From Fen-999 sp044220545 (GTDB taxonomy: Bacteria > Pseudomonadota > Gammaproteobacteria > Burkholderiales > Rhodocyclaceae), in assembly GCA_044220545.1 (NCBI GenBank), contig JBGAQX010000019.1, forward strand, positions 1 through 63,183: a DNA stretch of 63,183 bases, given 5' to 3'. The position numbers and the translations under genes were made by a program. Positions 24,976 to 33,577 of this stretch are shown here, piece by piece. Under the pieces are notes generated by a model. It made no database searches. It was not told where the DNA came from and saw only the letters and a list, made by a program, of their open reading frames with translations. Position 1 is the stretch's first letter, and each line of letters opens with the position of its first letter.

Positions 24976-26424
24976 ATGCGTCCGATGTCCCGTCTCCGCC
25001 GCACCCTGGCCGCCTTGGCCGCCCTGCTCCTTGGGGCTTGCGCCACATCTCCGAAAAATGTCGAACAGGAACCGCCGCTCCAACTGAGCGAGGGGCTGGC
25101 GACAGTTCCCGAGTCCGCCCCCCCTCCGGCCCCCAGCCAGCCGTCGCAACCCGCGGTGACGCTCGCGGCACCGGCTCCGCCGGCGCTACGGGAAATCCGG
25201 GATGACCTGCCACCGCTGCCGACCATCGACCTGACGATCCCGCCCGACAGCCTCTGGCAGCGAATCCGCAATGGCTTCGGCATGGCCGATCTGGCGAGCC
25301 CGCTGGTGGCCGACCGTCAGGCCTACTACCTGAACCGACCCGACATGCTGCGGCGGATCACCGAGCGCAGTCGCAAGTATCTCTACCACATCGTCGACGA
25401 ACTCGAGCGGCGTGGCATGCCCACCGAACTGGCGCTGCTGCCGATGGTGGAAAGCGCCTTCAACCCCATGGCCGCGTCGCCCGCCCGGGCCCTCGGCATG
25501 TGGCAGTTCATTCCGTCGACCGGCCGGAACTACAAACTGGACCAGAACTGGTGGCGCGACGAACGGCGCGACATCATCGCCTCGACCTCGGCGGCGCTCG
25601 ACTACTTGCAGAACATCTACGAGATGCACGGCGACTGGCACCTGGCGCTGGCTTCCTACAACTGGGGCGAAAACGCCGTGGCGCGCGCGGTGGCGAAGAA
25701 TCGCGCCAAGGGACTGCCCACCGACTACGCCAGCCTGAGCATGCCGACGGAAACCGCCTACTACGTGCCGAAGCTCCAGGCCCTGAAGAACATCATTGCC
25801 CAGCCGGACCTGTTCGGCTTCACGCTCGAAGCCGTGCCGAACCGTCCCTATTTCGGCACCGTCGCACTGCCCGGCGACATGGATGTCGCGGTCGCGGCCA
25901 AGCTGGCCGAAGTTCCCGTGAACGAGTTCATCGCGCTGAATCCGGCCTACCATCGACCGCAGATGCGCGGCGACAACGGCAGCCAGTTGGTGATCCCGAC
26001 CGACAAGATCCAGACCTTTCGCGACAATCTGGAACGCCACGAGGCGCAGGACAAGCCGCTGACCAACTGGCTGACCTACACGCTGAAGAAGAAGGAAAAA
26101 CTGGACAGCGTGGCGGGCCGTTTCGGCATCAGCCTGGCCCGGCTCAAGCAACTCAACGGCATCACCCCGCGCACCAGGGTCGGTGCCGGATCCAACCTGC
26201 TGGTGCCGGCGCACGGCGCCCAGATATCCGATCAGCTCGCCGCCCAGTTGCCCAGGATTCCCGGCGAATCACGCCAAAGCGTCAAAGGCGTCAAGGGTGG
26301 CAAGGGTGTCAAAGGCGGCAAGGGGCGCGGCAATGTCCGTGGCGCCAAGGGGAAGGCAAAGGTTTCCGCCAAGCCAGCGGTCAAACCGCGGGCCAAACCC
26401 GCCAAAGGCAAGAAACGGCGCTAG
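24976..26424 (+). CDS. mltD: Membrane-bound lytic murein transglycosylase D (MltD-like) with LysM domain
   Basis: A 482-residue lipoprotein that cleaves peptidoglycan glycan strands. The lipobox LLLGAC lies near residue 21. The family 1E transglycosylase domain spans about 130-290, with catalytic Glu in LLPMVESAFNP and the blocks ALGMWQFIPSTGR and LALASYNWGENAVARA. A LysM-like segment follows at about 365-415. The last 55 residues are an unusual Lys/Gly/Ala-rich tail built on short repeats. A second ATG at 24985 (MSRLRR) is an equally good start. The 3' end overlaps the next gene by 4 bp. Confidence 0.88.
   Translation: MRPMSRLRRTLAALAALLLGACATSPKNVEQEPPLQLSEGLATVPESAPPPAPSQPSQPAVTLAAPAPPALREIRDDLPPLPTIDLTIPPDSLWQRIRNGFGMADLASPLVADRQAYYLNRPDMLRRITERSRKYLYHIVDELERRGMPTELALLPMVESAFNPMAASPARALGMWQFIPSTGRNYKLDQNWWRDERRDIIASTSAALDYLQNIYEMHGDWHLALASYNWGENAVARAVAKNRAKGLPTDYASLSMPTETAYYVPKLQALKNIIAQPDLFGFTLEAVPNRPYFGTVALPGDMDVAVAAKLAEVPVNEFIALNPAYHRPQMRGDNGSQLVIPTDKIQTFRDNLERHEAQDKPLTNWLTYTLKKKEKLDSVAGRFGISLARLKQLNGITPRTRVGAGSNLLVPAHGAQISDQLAAQLPRIPGESRQSVKGVKGGKGVKGGKGRGNVRGAKGKAKVSAKPAVKPRAKPAKGKKRR
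26281..26325 (+). repeat. Short tandem repeats encoding the Lys-Gly tail of MltD
   Basis: A 9-bp unit (26281-26289) followed by two 18-bp units (26290-26307 and 26308-26325) with third-position differences, encoding VKG, VKGGKG and VKGGKG. The tail continues as non-repetitive K/A/P-rich sequence to the stop. Confidence 0.8.
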
Positions 26425-27257
26425 CGGGTTGCCGGCGCGGCGGGCGGGGCCGCCGGGGGGGCCGAGGCGGAATCGAAGTGGCCGGCGGTCGATTCATCCT
26501 GTGCTTGCTGTAGCTCGGTCGGCGTCAGGTGGCGGGCAACTTCGCCCCGCTCGCGCGGCGCTTCGGTATCCCGGGCGGCGGCGGCCCGATTGAGCCAGAT
26601 ATAGGCTTTGACCAAGTCCATCGGCAGCCCGACACCCTCGCGATGCAGGCGACCCAACTCCAGCATGGCCTGCGGCTCGCCCAGCCGCGCCGACTTTTCG
26701 ATCCACTTGGCCGCCAGCGCGTAGTTCTGCGGCGCCTCGATGCCCTTGCGGTAGACAAGCCCGAGACGCAGCATGGCCCGGGTGTGGCCCCGCTCGGCCG
26801 CCTGCTGCAAGAACCCGATCGCCTTGGTGGCGTAGGCCAGGCTGAGTGTCGAATCCGCCAGCATGGCCGACGCAACCGCATATTGAGCATCGGGATCGCC
26901 CGCTTCGGCGGCGGTCATCGCGGCGGGCGTCATGGCCGTCGAAACGACGGCGGCAGGCGCCTCCGGCCCATCGGACGCGTTCGGCCCATCCGATGCGCTC
27001 GGCGTCGACAGCGACCAGGCGGCCACCAGGGCCACCAACACGACCAACACCAAGGCGATGGCGCCACCCAGCACGACCGGTCCCGGAACCCTGGCGGCTT
27101 CCAGCCCGACCGGCATCAGGAATCGATGGCCACAGACGCGGCAGCGCACCGGACGGCTGCCGGCATTGCGCTGCTTTTCGTCGCGCGAGCGCCAATGCGA
27201 TGCATCGAAGCTCGTCCCCTGGCAGTTGGGGCAGTGTGCCGTTTCCCGATCGGACAT
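26421..27257 (-). CDS. Zinc-ribbon and Sel1-repeat membrane protein
   Basis: A 278-residue protein. An N-terminal zinc ribbon (CPNC at about 9-12, CRVC at about 40) is followed by one membrane helix (VLGGAIALVLVVLVALVAAWSL) and a C-terminal part with Sel1-like repeats (AQYAVASAMLAD; GFLQQAAERGHTRAMLRLGLVYRKG; KWIEKSARLGEPQAMLELGRLHREG; AYIWLNRAAAARD). The zinc ribbon is cytoplasmic and the repeats likely extracytoplasmic. Sel1 proteins are usually adaptors; no partner is evident. The ATG at 27257 is chosen over an upstream TTG. It converges on mltD. Confidence 0.75.
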   Translation of the reverse strand: MSDRETAHCPNCQGTSFDASHWRSRDEKQRNAGSRPVRCRVCGHRFLMPVGLEAARVPGPVVLGGAIALVLVVLVALVAAWSLSTPSASDGPNASDGPEAPAAVVSTAMTPAAMTAAEAGDPDAQYAVASAMLADSTLSLAYATKAIGFLQQAAERGHTRAMLRLGLVYRKGIEAPQNYALAAKWIEKSARLGEPQAMLELGRLHREGVGLPMDLVKAYIWLNRAAAARDTEAPRERGEVARHLTPTELQQAQDESTAGHFDSASAPPAAPPAAPATR

Positions 27258-27294
27258 TTTTGCGTCGCGTTGCGCCGGTCTTGCTCCGGCCGAG

Positions 27295-29229
27295 TCATTC
27301 AACCGGCGAAGTATACAGATGGCAATGCACGGTGTGCGTTGTCGTTGTCGCGGTCACGGCCGGATAGCGGTCGCCACAGACGGCCATGGCTCTTGGGCAG
27401 CGGGGATGGAAATGGCAACCGGAGGGCGGATTGGCCGGCGATGGCGGATCACCAGCCACCAGCAGGCGTTCGCCGCCGTTCACACTCGCGCCGTCGATCC
27501 TCGGCACCGCCGCCAGCAGAGCCTGGGTATAGGGATGCCGCGCGCCGCGCAACACCTCGTCGGCCGTGCCGTGTTCGACGATCCGGCCGAGATACATCAC
27601 CGCCACCTCGTCGGCAACGTAGTCGACCACGGCGATGTTGTGGGTGATGAACAGGAAGGCCAGGCCGCGCTGTTCCTGCAACTGTTTGAGCAGGTTGAGT
27701 ATCTGCGCCTGGACCGAGACATCGAGTGCGCTGGTCGGCTCGTCGCAGATCAGCAGCCGCGGATTCACCGCCAGGGCCCGGGCAATGGCGACGCGCTGGC
27801 GCTGGCCACCGGAGAACTCGTGCGGGTAACGGCCGGCCATCCCGGCCGCCAGACCGACCTGTTCCAGCAGTTCGCCGACCTCGCCCACCACGCCGAGCGC
27901 CCGCATGCCCTCGGCGATGATTTCGCCGATCCTTAGGCGCGGGTTGAGCGAACCGAAAGGGTCCTGAAATACCATCTGCATGTCACCGGCGGCCAGGCCG
28001 GACAGTGCCTTACCATCGAGTCGCACCTGTCCGGCGGTTGGCTGGATCAGTTGCAGGATCGCCTTGCCGGCCGTGGTCTTGCCGCAGCCCGACTCGCCGA
28101 CCAGCGCCAGCGTGCGCCCCGCCGCGACGCTCAGCGAAACGCCATCCACCGCCTTGACCTGGCCGGCGGCGCGCTGCAACAGGCCGCGCCGGATCGGAAA
28201 ATGGACCCGGAGATCGACGACTTCCAGCAACGCTCCCGCCGCGCGCCGCCCTGCCGCCCCGGCGCTCGCCGGCAAGACCACGGGCGGCGCGGCGGCCGCC
28301 AGATGACAGCGCATGCGCTGTTCGCCACCCAGGTCCCGCCAGGGTGGCGGCGCCTCGCGACAAACCGGCATCGCCTCGTCGCAACGATCGGCGAATCGGC
28401 AGCCGACGAAATCGGCATCCAGCGCCGGCACGCTGCCGGGGATGGTGGCCAACCGACGGGTCCGCCGCGTGGCATCCGGCAGGGCCGCGAACAGGCGCCG
28501 GGAATACGGGTGGCCGGGGCGGGCAAAGAAATCCTCGCGCCGCGCCACCTCGACCAACTGCCCGGCGTACATCACGCCAACCACGTCCGCCATGCGCGCC
28601 ACGACGCCGAGGTCGTGGGTGATCAACAGCATCGCCATGCCCTGGCGCCGCTGCAAGTCCTTCAGGAGGTCGAGCACCTGGGCCTGGATGGTGACGTCCA
28701 GCGCCGTGGTCGGCTCGTCGGCGATCAGCAGCTTCGGCGACCCCGCCAGGGCCATGGCGATCATGGCCCGCTGCTTCATGCCGCCGGACAACTGGAAGGG
28801 AAACTCGGTGGCCCGCCGCGCCGGATCGGGAATGCCGACCGCCTCCAGCAATTCGACCACCCGCTCCTGACCGCCGCCATGAAACGCCAACACCTCGGCA
28901 ATCTGCCGCCCCACGGTCATCACCGGGTTCAGGCTGGTAGCCGGCTCCTGGAAGATCATCGCCAAGCCGGCGCCACGGACATCGCGCATCGCCGTTTCGG
29001 TCAGGCTGAAGGTGTCGCGGCCGTCGAACCGCACCATACCGGCCTCGATGGCGGCCACGGGCGGCAGCAGCCGCATCAGCGCCAATGCCGTCATCGATTT
29101 GCCGCAGCCCGATTCGCCGAGCAGGGCGAAGGTTTCGCCAGCGGCGATATCGAAGGAGACGCCATCGACGGGCCGCGAGCGGCCGATGGCCACCGCCAGA
29201 TCGCGTACCGACAGCAGGCCGCCACTCAT
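27295..29229 (-). CDS. yejF: Peptide ABC transporter, duplicated ATP-binding protein (YejF/DppDF type)
   Basis: A 644-residue protein with two complete ATPase units. The first has GESGCGKSM, LSGGMKQRAMIAMAL and LLIADEPTTALDV. The second (from about residue 345) has GESGCGKTT, FSGGQRQRVAIARAL and LLICDEPTSALDV. Each ends with the oligopeptide-transporter Cys-rich signature, for example CRFADRCDEAMPVC and CHFHPRCPRAMAVC, which can bind a cofactor-like metal site. It overlaps the permease gene by 4 bp. The substrate class is oligopeptides or microcin C-like peptides. Confidence 0.88.
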   Translation of the reverse strand: MSGGLLSVRDLAVAIGRSRPVDGVSFDIAAGETFALLGESGCGKSMTALALMRLLPPVAAIEAGMVRFDGRDTFSLTETAMRDVRGAGLAMIFQEPATSLNPVMTVGRQIAEVLAFHGGGQERVVELLEAVGIPDPARRATEFPFQLSGGMKQRAMIAMALAGSPKLLIADEPTTALDVTIQAQVLDLLKDLQRRQGMAMLLITHDLGVVARMADVVGVMYAGQLVEVARREDFFARPGHPYSRRLFAALPDATRRTRRLATIPGSVPALDADFVGCRFADRCDEAMPVCREAPPPWRDLGGEQRMRCHLAAAAPPVVLPASAGAAGRRAAGALLEVVDLRVHFPIRRGLLQRAAGQVKAVDGVSLSVAAGRTLALVGESGCGKTTAGKAILQLIQPTAGQVRLDGKALSGLAAGDMQMVFQDPFGSLNPRLRIGEIIAEGMRALGVVGEVGELLEQVGLAAGMAGRYPHEFSGGQRQRVAIARALAVNPRLLICDEPTSALDVSVQAQILNLLKQLQEQRGLAFLFITHNIAVVDYVADEVAVMYLGRIVEHGTADEVLRGARHPYTQALLAAVPRIDGASVNGGERLLVAGDPPSPANPPSGCHFHPRCPRAMAVCGDRYPAVTATTTTHTVHCHLYTSPVE

Positions 29230-30575
29230 TGGGCGGCCCTTGGGTCGAAGGCGTCGCGCACCGCGTCGGCGAACAGGTTGGCGGCCAGCACCAGCGCGAA
29301 CATGAAGCCGAAGGCGGCCATCAGCGACCACCAGACCATCGGCTCCCGCGCCAGCTCCATGCGTGCCGCGTTGATCATGGTGCCGAAGCTGATGGTGTTG
29401 GGGTCGACGCCGATGCCGACGTAGGAGAGCACGGCCTCGGCCAGCACCAGACCGGAGAAGTCCATGACGGTGGCGATCAGGACGATGTGCATGACGTTGG
29501 GCAGGATGTGCCGCGACATGATCGCCAGCCGGCGGACACCGAAGGCCCGCGCCGCCTGTACGTAATCCATCTCGCGCAGCTTCAGGGTCTCGCCGCGCAG
29601 CAGGCGGCACAGGCCCGTCCAACTGGTGACGCCGAGAATCGCGCACAGCGCCAGCAACCGGGCGTCGGCACGCTCGGCGGCAGTGGCGAACCAGTCCGGA
29701 TGGGTGTCGATGATCACCTGCATCATCAGGACGGCGGCGGCGATCAGCAGCACGCCGGGAATCGAGTTCAGCGTCGTGTAGAGGTACTGGATGACGTCAT
29801 CCACCCAACCGCCGACATAGCCGGCGACGATGCCGAGCAACACGGCCGCCGGCAGCATGATCAGCGTGGTCAGCGTGCCGATCAGCAGGCCGGTACGGAT
29901 GCTCTTGAGCGTAAGGTAGAGCACGTCCTGCCCCACCTTGTCCGTGCCGAACACATGGTAGCCACCCGCCAGACCGGCCAGCGGACCGGTGACGATCGCC
30001 AGCGCCAGCAGCGTTGCCAGCATCGAGCGCCAGGCCACCCGCCGGTGGCGCAGCCAGGCGAAGGCCGCCAGCGCCAGCACCGACCAGATGGCCAGGGCCA
30101 CGGCCAAGCCGCGCAGGGCGCGCTCCGCCAGATCGGCCTCATGCCGATCCAGGGCGTCGCCCAGCGCCGCGCCGCCATGCTTGAGGCGGGGAAAATCGCG
30201 CGCCCCGCCGCCCTGCTCGCCTTCGATGCTCTCCTTGGCGAACAGATGCGTCGCCAGCGGCGCCGAGTAGGTCTTTTCGGTCCGCGTCTTCATCGGCAAC
30301 AGCAAGGCATCGAGCGCCGACAGTACCTCCACCGCATAGGCCGCCGGTTTGCCCGGCTCCGCCGGCAATGGCAAGCGGTAATGGAGCGAGTCGAGCACGC
30401 CGACGAGCAGGAAGACCGCCAGCAGCGTGGCGGCGGCCATGCCGGCCGGACGCCGGGCCACGCGCGCCCAGCCGTCGCGCAAGTGTTCCTGCCGGCGCCC
30501 CCACCAGAAGCCGCCCACCGCCACCGCGATCAACAGGAAGAACAGCAGATCCGACCAGAGCAGGACAGGCTTCAT
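29226..30575 (-). CDS. yejE: Peptide ABC transporter permease (YejE/DppC type) with N-terminal extension
   Basis: A 449-residue permease. The C-terminal 260 residues are a normal DppC/YejE domain: YHVFGTDKVGQDVLYLTLKSIRTGL, coupling loop MDYVQAARAFGVRRLAIMSRHILPN, and the end FADAVRDAFDP. The N-terminal 170 residues have at least three further hydrophobic segments and a charged stretch (KTRTEKTYSAPLATHLFAKE), longer than the E. coli YejE I recall (about 340 residues). The ATG at 30575 overlaps the yejB stop (ATGA). Confidence 0.85.
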   Translation of the reverse strand: MKPVLLWSDLLFFLLIAVAVGGFWWGRRQEHLRDGWARVARRPAGMAAATLLAVFLLVGVLDSLHYRLPLPAEPGKPAAYAVEVLSALDALLLPMKTRTEKTYSAPLATHLFAKESIEGEQGGGARDFPRLKHGGAALGDALDRHEADLAERALRGLAVALAIWSVLALAAFAWLRHRRVAWRSMLATLLALAIVTGPLAGLAGGYHVFGTDKVGQDVLYLTLKSIRTGLLIGTLTTLIMLPAAVLLGIVAGYVGGWVDDVIQYLYTTLNSIPGVLLIAAAVLMMQVIIDTHPDWFATAAERADARLLALCAILGVTSWTGLCRLLRGETLKLREMDYVQAARAFGVRRLAIMSRHILPNVMHIVLIATVMDFSGLVLAEAVLSYVGIGVDPNTISFGTMINAARMELAREPMVWWSLMAAFGFMFALVLAANLFADAVRDAFDPRAAQ

Positions 30576-31549
30576 TGCAGGCGGATGCGCGGATCGACCA
30601 GGGTGTAGGAGATGTCGGTCAGCAGCAGGCCGACGATGTAGAGACAGGAGCCGATGAAGACCATCGAGCGCACCACGGCGAAGTCCTGGGCGTTGATGGC
30701 GTCGATGGTATAGCTGCCCAGGCCGGGAATGCCGAAGAAGGATTCGATCAGCAGGCTGCCCATGAACAGCGTCGGGATGACCACCACGACGCCGGTCAGG
30801 ATCGGAATCATGGCGTTGCGCAGCACGTGGCGGAACAGCACCAGGCGCTCCGACAGGCCCTTGGCGCGCGCCGTGCGCACGTAGTCGCGACCGATCTCCT
30901 CCAGGAAGATGGTGCGGTACCAGCGCGTGCTGGCACCGACGCCGCCGATGACGCTGACGATGACCGGCAGGATGAGGAACTTGCCGGCCGTCAGGCCCTC
31001 GGCATAGCCGGAGATCGGCACCAGATGCCAGATCTTGCTCACCAGCCACTGGCCGCCGATGATGTAGAACAGACCGGAAATCGACATCATGGCGACACAG
31101 AGGACGACACCGGCGACATCGAGATAGGTGGCGCGAAAATAGACCAGCAGCAGGGCGAAGGAAATGGTGACGAACAGGCCGAGCAGGAATACCGGCACCG
31201 CCACGGCCAGCGACGGGTTCATGCGCGTGGCGATTTCCCGGCCAATGTCGCGGCCATCGTCGGCGCGGCCGAAATCGAAAGCAAACATGCGCACCGATTT
31301 GGCATAGAAGATGGTTCGGGTCGCCCGATCGATGCCCTCGGCTTGCGTGTTCCAGAACAGCGGCTGGTTGTAGCCTCGTTCGGCCTTCCACTTTTCGATC
31401 GCCTCGGGGGTCACCCGCTTGACGCCGAGCTGCATGCGCGCCATGTCGTCCGGGCTGTTCACCACGAAGAACAGGGCAAAGGTGATGAGGTTGACGCCGA
31501 TCAGGATCGGGATGGCGTAGAGCAGGCGGCGAACGATGTAGGCAAGCAT
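30572..31549 (-). CDS. yejB: Peptide ABC transporter permease (YejB/DppB type)
   Basis: A 325-residue permease starting MLAYIVRRLLYAIPILIGVNLITFALFF, the standard DppB N terminus. It has the coupling loop GRDYVRTARAKGLSERLVLFRHVLRNAMIPI and ends with ISYTLVDPRIRL. First gene of the yejBEF-like operon; no periplasmic binding protein (YejA) is encoded next to it, so that subunit must be elsewhere or shared. Confidence 0.87.
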   Translation of the reverse strand: MLAYIVRRLLYAIPILIGVNLITFALFFVVNSPDDMARMQLGVKRVTPEAIEKWKAERGYNQPLFWNTQAEGIDRATRTIFYAKSVRMFAFDFGRADDGRDIGREIATRMNPSLAVAVPVFLLGLFVTISFALLLVYFRATYLDVAGVVLCVAMMSISGLFYIIGGQWLVSKIWHLVPISGYAEGLTAGKFLILPVIVSVIGGVGASTRWYRTIFLEEIGRDYVRTARAKGLSERLVLFRHVLRNAMIPILTGVVVVIPTLFMGSLLIESFFGIPGLGSYTIDAINAQDFAVVRSMVFIGSCLYIVGLLLTDISYTLVDPRIRLQ

Positions 31550-31590
31550 CGGGCGCTAGGATAACCGATGCGCCGGCCCGAGGGACAAGC

Positions 31591-32367
31591 CTAGATCAGG
31601 CGCGGCAGCACGGCTTTCGCGTTGGCGGTGGTCGCGGCGGCGACGGCGGCGGCGCTCGCGCCACGCAGCTCCGCCAGGACGCCGGCGATCCTCGCCAGCT
31701 CGGCCGGTTCGTTGCGGCCTTTCTCCCCGGTTTTCGCCAGCCATTCTGGCGGAATGTCTGGCGCGTCGGTTTCCAGAACGATCGCGTCCAGCGGCAGGGT
31801 GGCCGCCAGCGCGCGCAAGCGGGTGGCGCGCGGATGCGTCATCGCGCCGCCGAAACCGAGCTTGAAGCCGAGGCCAATGAACTCGTCGGCCTGCTGGCGG
31901 CTGCCGTTGAAGGCATGGGCGATGCCGCCCGGCACGGGGATGCGGCGCAACAGCGCCAGAATGGCATCGACCGCCCGGCGCACATGCAGCAAGACCGGGA
32001 GATCGAGGTCGCGGGCAATCTTCAATTGCTCGGTGAAATAGAAGCGCTGGCGAGCTTCGTCACGGGTCGGCACGAAGTAGTCGAGACCGATCTCGCCCAC
32101 CGCCACCGCGGGCTCCCGCGCCAGGGTTTGCCGCAAGGCGTCGAGATCCTCGTCCCTGGCGCAGTCCACATACATCGGGTGGATGCCGTAGGCTGGCCGG
32201 CAATCGGGATATTCCCGGCAGACGCTGGCGACTGCGCCGAAGTTGGCGCGCTCTACCGCTGGCACGACGATCGCCGTCACGCCCGCGTCGCGGGCGCGAT
32301 TCGCCACCGCCTCCCGGTCGGCGTCGAATTCCGCCGCGTCCAGGTGGCAGTGGGTATCGACCAGCAT
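31591..32367 (-). CDS. TatD-family metal-dependent hydrolase
   Basis: A 258-residue TIM-barrel hydrolase with metal ligands in VDTHCHLD (N terminus), GEIGLDYF, LLHVRR, HAFNG and ETDAPDI. Family members are 3'-5' exonucleases or D-aminoacyl-tRNA deacylases. The ATG at 32367 shares one base with the stop of the rhodanese gene (TGATG), so it is likely the last gene of the extended isc transcript. The E. coli tatD gene has a different neighbourhood, so no symbol is given. Confidence 0.88.
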   Translation of the reverse strand: MLVDTHCHLDAAEFDADREAVANRARDAGVTAIVVPAVERANFGAVASVCREYPDCRPAYGIHPMYVDCARDEDLDALRQTLAREPAVAVGEIGLDYFVPTRDEARQRFYFTEQLKIARDLDLPVLLHVRRAVDAILALLRRIPVPGGIAHAFNGSRQQADEFIGLGFKLGFGGAMTHPRATRLRALAATLPLDAIVLETDAPDIPPEWLAKTGEKGRNEPAELARIAGVLAELRGASAAAVAAATTANAKAVLPRLI

Positions 32368-33017
32368 CAGGGTTTCTTGTACGGGGCGGTGGCCAGGCCG
32401 AGGCTTTTCCAGGACTGCATGCCGCCCCGATACCACTTGAGCTTGTGCGCCGGATAGCCAAGCGCCAGCAGCTGCTTGATGTTGGTCGGCGACTGGCCGC
32501 ACCAGACGCCGTTGCAATAGAAGACCAGCGTCTTGGCGTTCTCGAAGTTCCATATCGGCCCGATGCGCGCTACGCCGAACTGAAGCTCGATGATTTCGGC
32601 AACCGCCTGCGGCTCGGCATGCGCCGGATGAAGGCGCGTCCAGGGCAGATGGATGGCGCCGGGAATCAGGCCGGTACGAATCAGCCAGTCCTGGTCCCGC
32701 GAATCGATGACCAGCACCCCGCTATCGCGGCGCGTCAGACCTTTGAGATAGTCGAGGAGCTCGAGTTCGCCGATGGTTTCCACGCCCGGCGCCAAGCGCA
32801 TGGGCTGGACGCAATAGGGTGGGCAGGCGCGCGAGGTGCGCGCATAGTCGGGATCGATCTCGGCGTCGTTGTCCTGATTGCGCTCGATGCGGAACGGCTT
32901 GCCCTCGAGGCTGACATCGACATGGGGCAGATCGGCCGCAATGCCGACCGGCTTGCCGTCGGCGGCCGCGGCGCCAGCCAGCAGCATCACGATGAGTACC
33001 GACCAGCGCCCGGTCAT
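32367..33017 (-). CDS. Exported rhodanese-domain protein with CPPYC motif
   Basis: A 216-residue protein with a signal peptide (SVLIVMLLAGAAAAD; cleavage near residue 19). A rhodanese domain spans about 85-210, with DSRDQDWLIRTGLIPGAIHLPW and the catalytic loop YCNGVWCGQS. A CPPYCVQPM segment at about 65-73 adds a CX3C pair. The mature protein is probably periplasmic. It starts 1 bp after iscX and overlaps tatD by 1 bp, so it is attached to the isc operon. It may handle periplasmic sulfane sulfur or disulfides; the role is inferred. Confidence 0.8.
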   Translation of the reverse strand: MTGRWSVLIVMLLAGAAAADGKPVGIAADLPHVDVSLEGKPFRIERNQDNDAEIDPDYARTSRACPPYCVQPMRLAPGVETIGELELLDYLKGLTRRDSGVLVIDSRDQDWLIRTGLIPGAIHLPWTRLHPAHAEPQAVAEIIELQFGVARIGPIWNFENAKTLVFYCNGVWCGQSPTNIKQLLALGYPAHKLKWYRGGMQSWKSLGLATAPYKKP

Positions 33018-33018
33018 C

Positions 33019-33213
33019 TCACTCGACCTCGTCGATCCATGCCTGCTGGATCGCTTCGAGAACCTTTTCGCCGCAATGCTTCTCGTTCTCCTCGAAGCCG
33101 GGCAGCGCCATGACCCAGCGCATCAGGTCCACGAAATTGATGCCGGTCGGATCGACGCCGGGATGCGTTTCGGCCAGCTCGATGGCGATGTCGTTGATGT
33201 CCGTCCACTTCAT
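33019..33213 (-). CDS. iscX: Fe-S assembly protein IscX
   Basis: A 64-residue small acidic protein that binds IscS and iron and modulates cluster assembly. It begins MKWTDINDIAIELAETHPGVDP and ends EAIQQAWIDEVE, matching the E. coli IscX layout (MGLKWTD..., ...LVWLDEAE). Last core gene of the isc operon, 13 bp after fdx. A GTG at 33246 in the same frame would add 11 residues inside fdx and is disfavoured. The start region carries a small duplication, listed separately. Confidence 0.93.
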   Translation of the reverse strand: MKWTDINDIAIELAETHPGVDPTGINFVDLMRWVMALPGFEENEKHCGEKVLEAIQQAWIDEVE

Positions 33214-33230
33214 TGGTCGGTCCACTTCAC
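33203..33230 (-). repeat. Micro-duplication of the iscX start region
   Basis: On the minus strand the bases GTGAAGTGGACCGAC lie 17 bp ahead of ATGAAGTGGACGGAC, the true iscX start. The upstream GTG overlaps the fdx stop (GTGA) and opens a six-codon frame (MKWTDQ) that stops at TGA overlapping the iscX ATG. Confidence 0.7.
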
Positions 33231-33577
33231 TTGTGCTTTCCTCCACCTTCCCTGGCCATATTGATGGTGTATTTCGGAATCTCGATCACCAGCGGCGTCG
33301 CGCCAACGATGGCCTGGCACGACAAGCGCGACAGCGGTTCGAGACCCCAGGCCTTGTCGAGCAGATCGTCCTCCGTATCGTCGGCGACCCCCAGGGAATT
33401 GTAGCCCTCGCGCACCACCACATGGCAGGTGGTACAGGCACAGGATTTCTCGCAGGCGTGCTCGATCTCGATGCCATTCTCCAGCAGGGCGTCGCAGATC
33501 GACTGGCCGGGCGGGGACTCGATGACGGCGCCTTCGGGACAAAGCTCCCAATGGGGCAGAACGATGATTTGCGTCAT
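33227..33577 (-). CDS. fdx: ISC-type [2Fe-2S] ferredoxin
   Basis: A 116-residue adrenodoxin-type ferredoxin that supplies electrons during Fe-S cluster assembly. The ligands are in CEKSCACTTCHVVV and LSCQA. The ATG overlaps the hscA stop by 4 bp. Position between hscA and iscX is standard. Confidence 0.96.
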   Translation of the reverse strand: MTQIIVLPHWELCPEGAVIESPPGQSICDALLENGIEIEHACEKSCACTTCHVVVREGYNSLGVADDTEDDLLDKAWGLEPLSRLSCQAIVGATPLVIEIPKYTINMAREGGGKHK

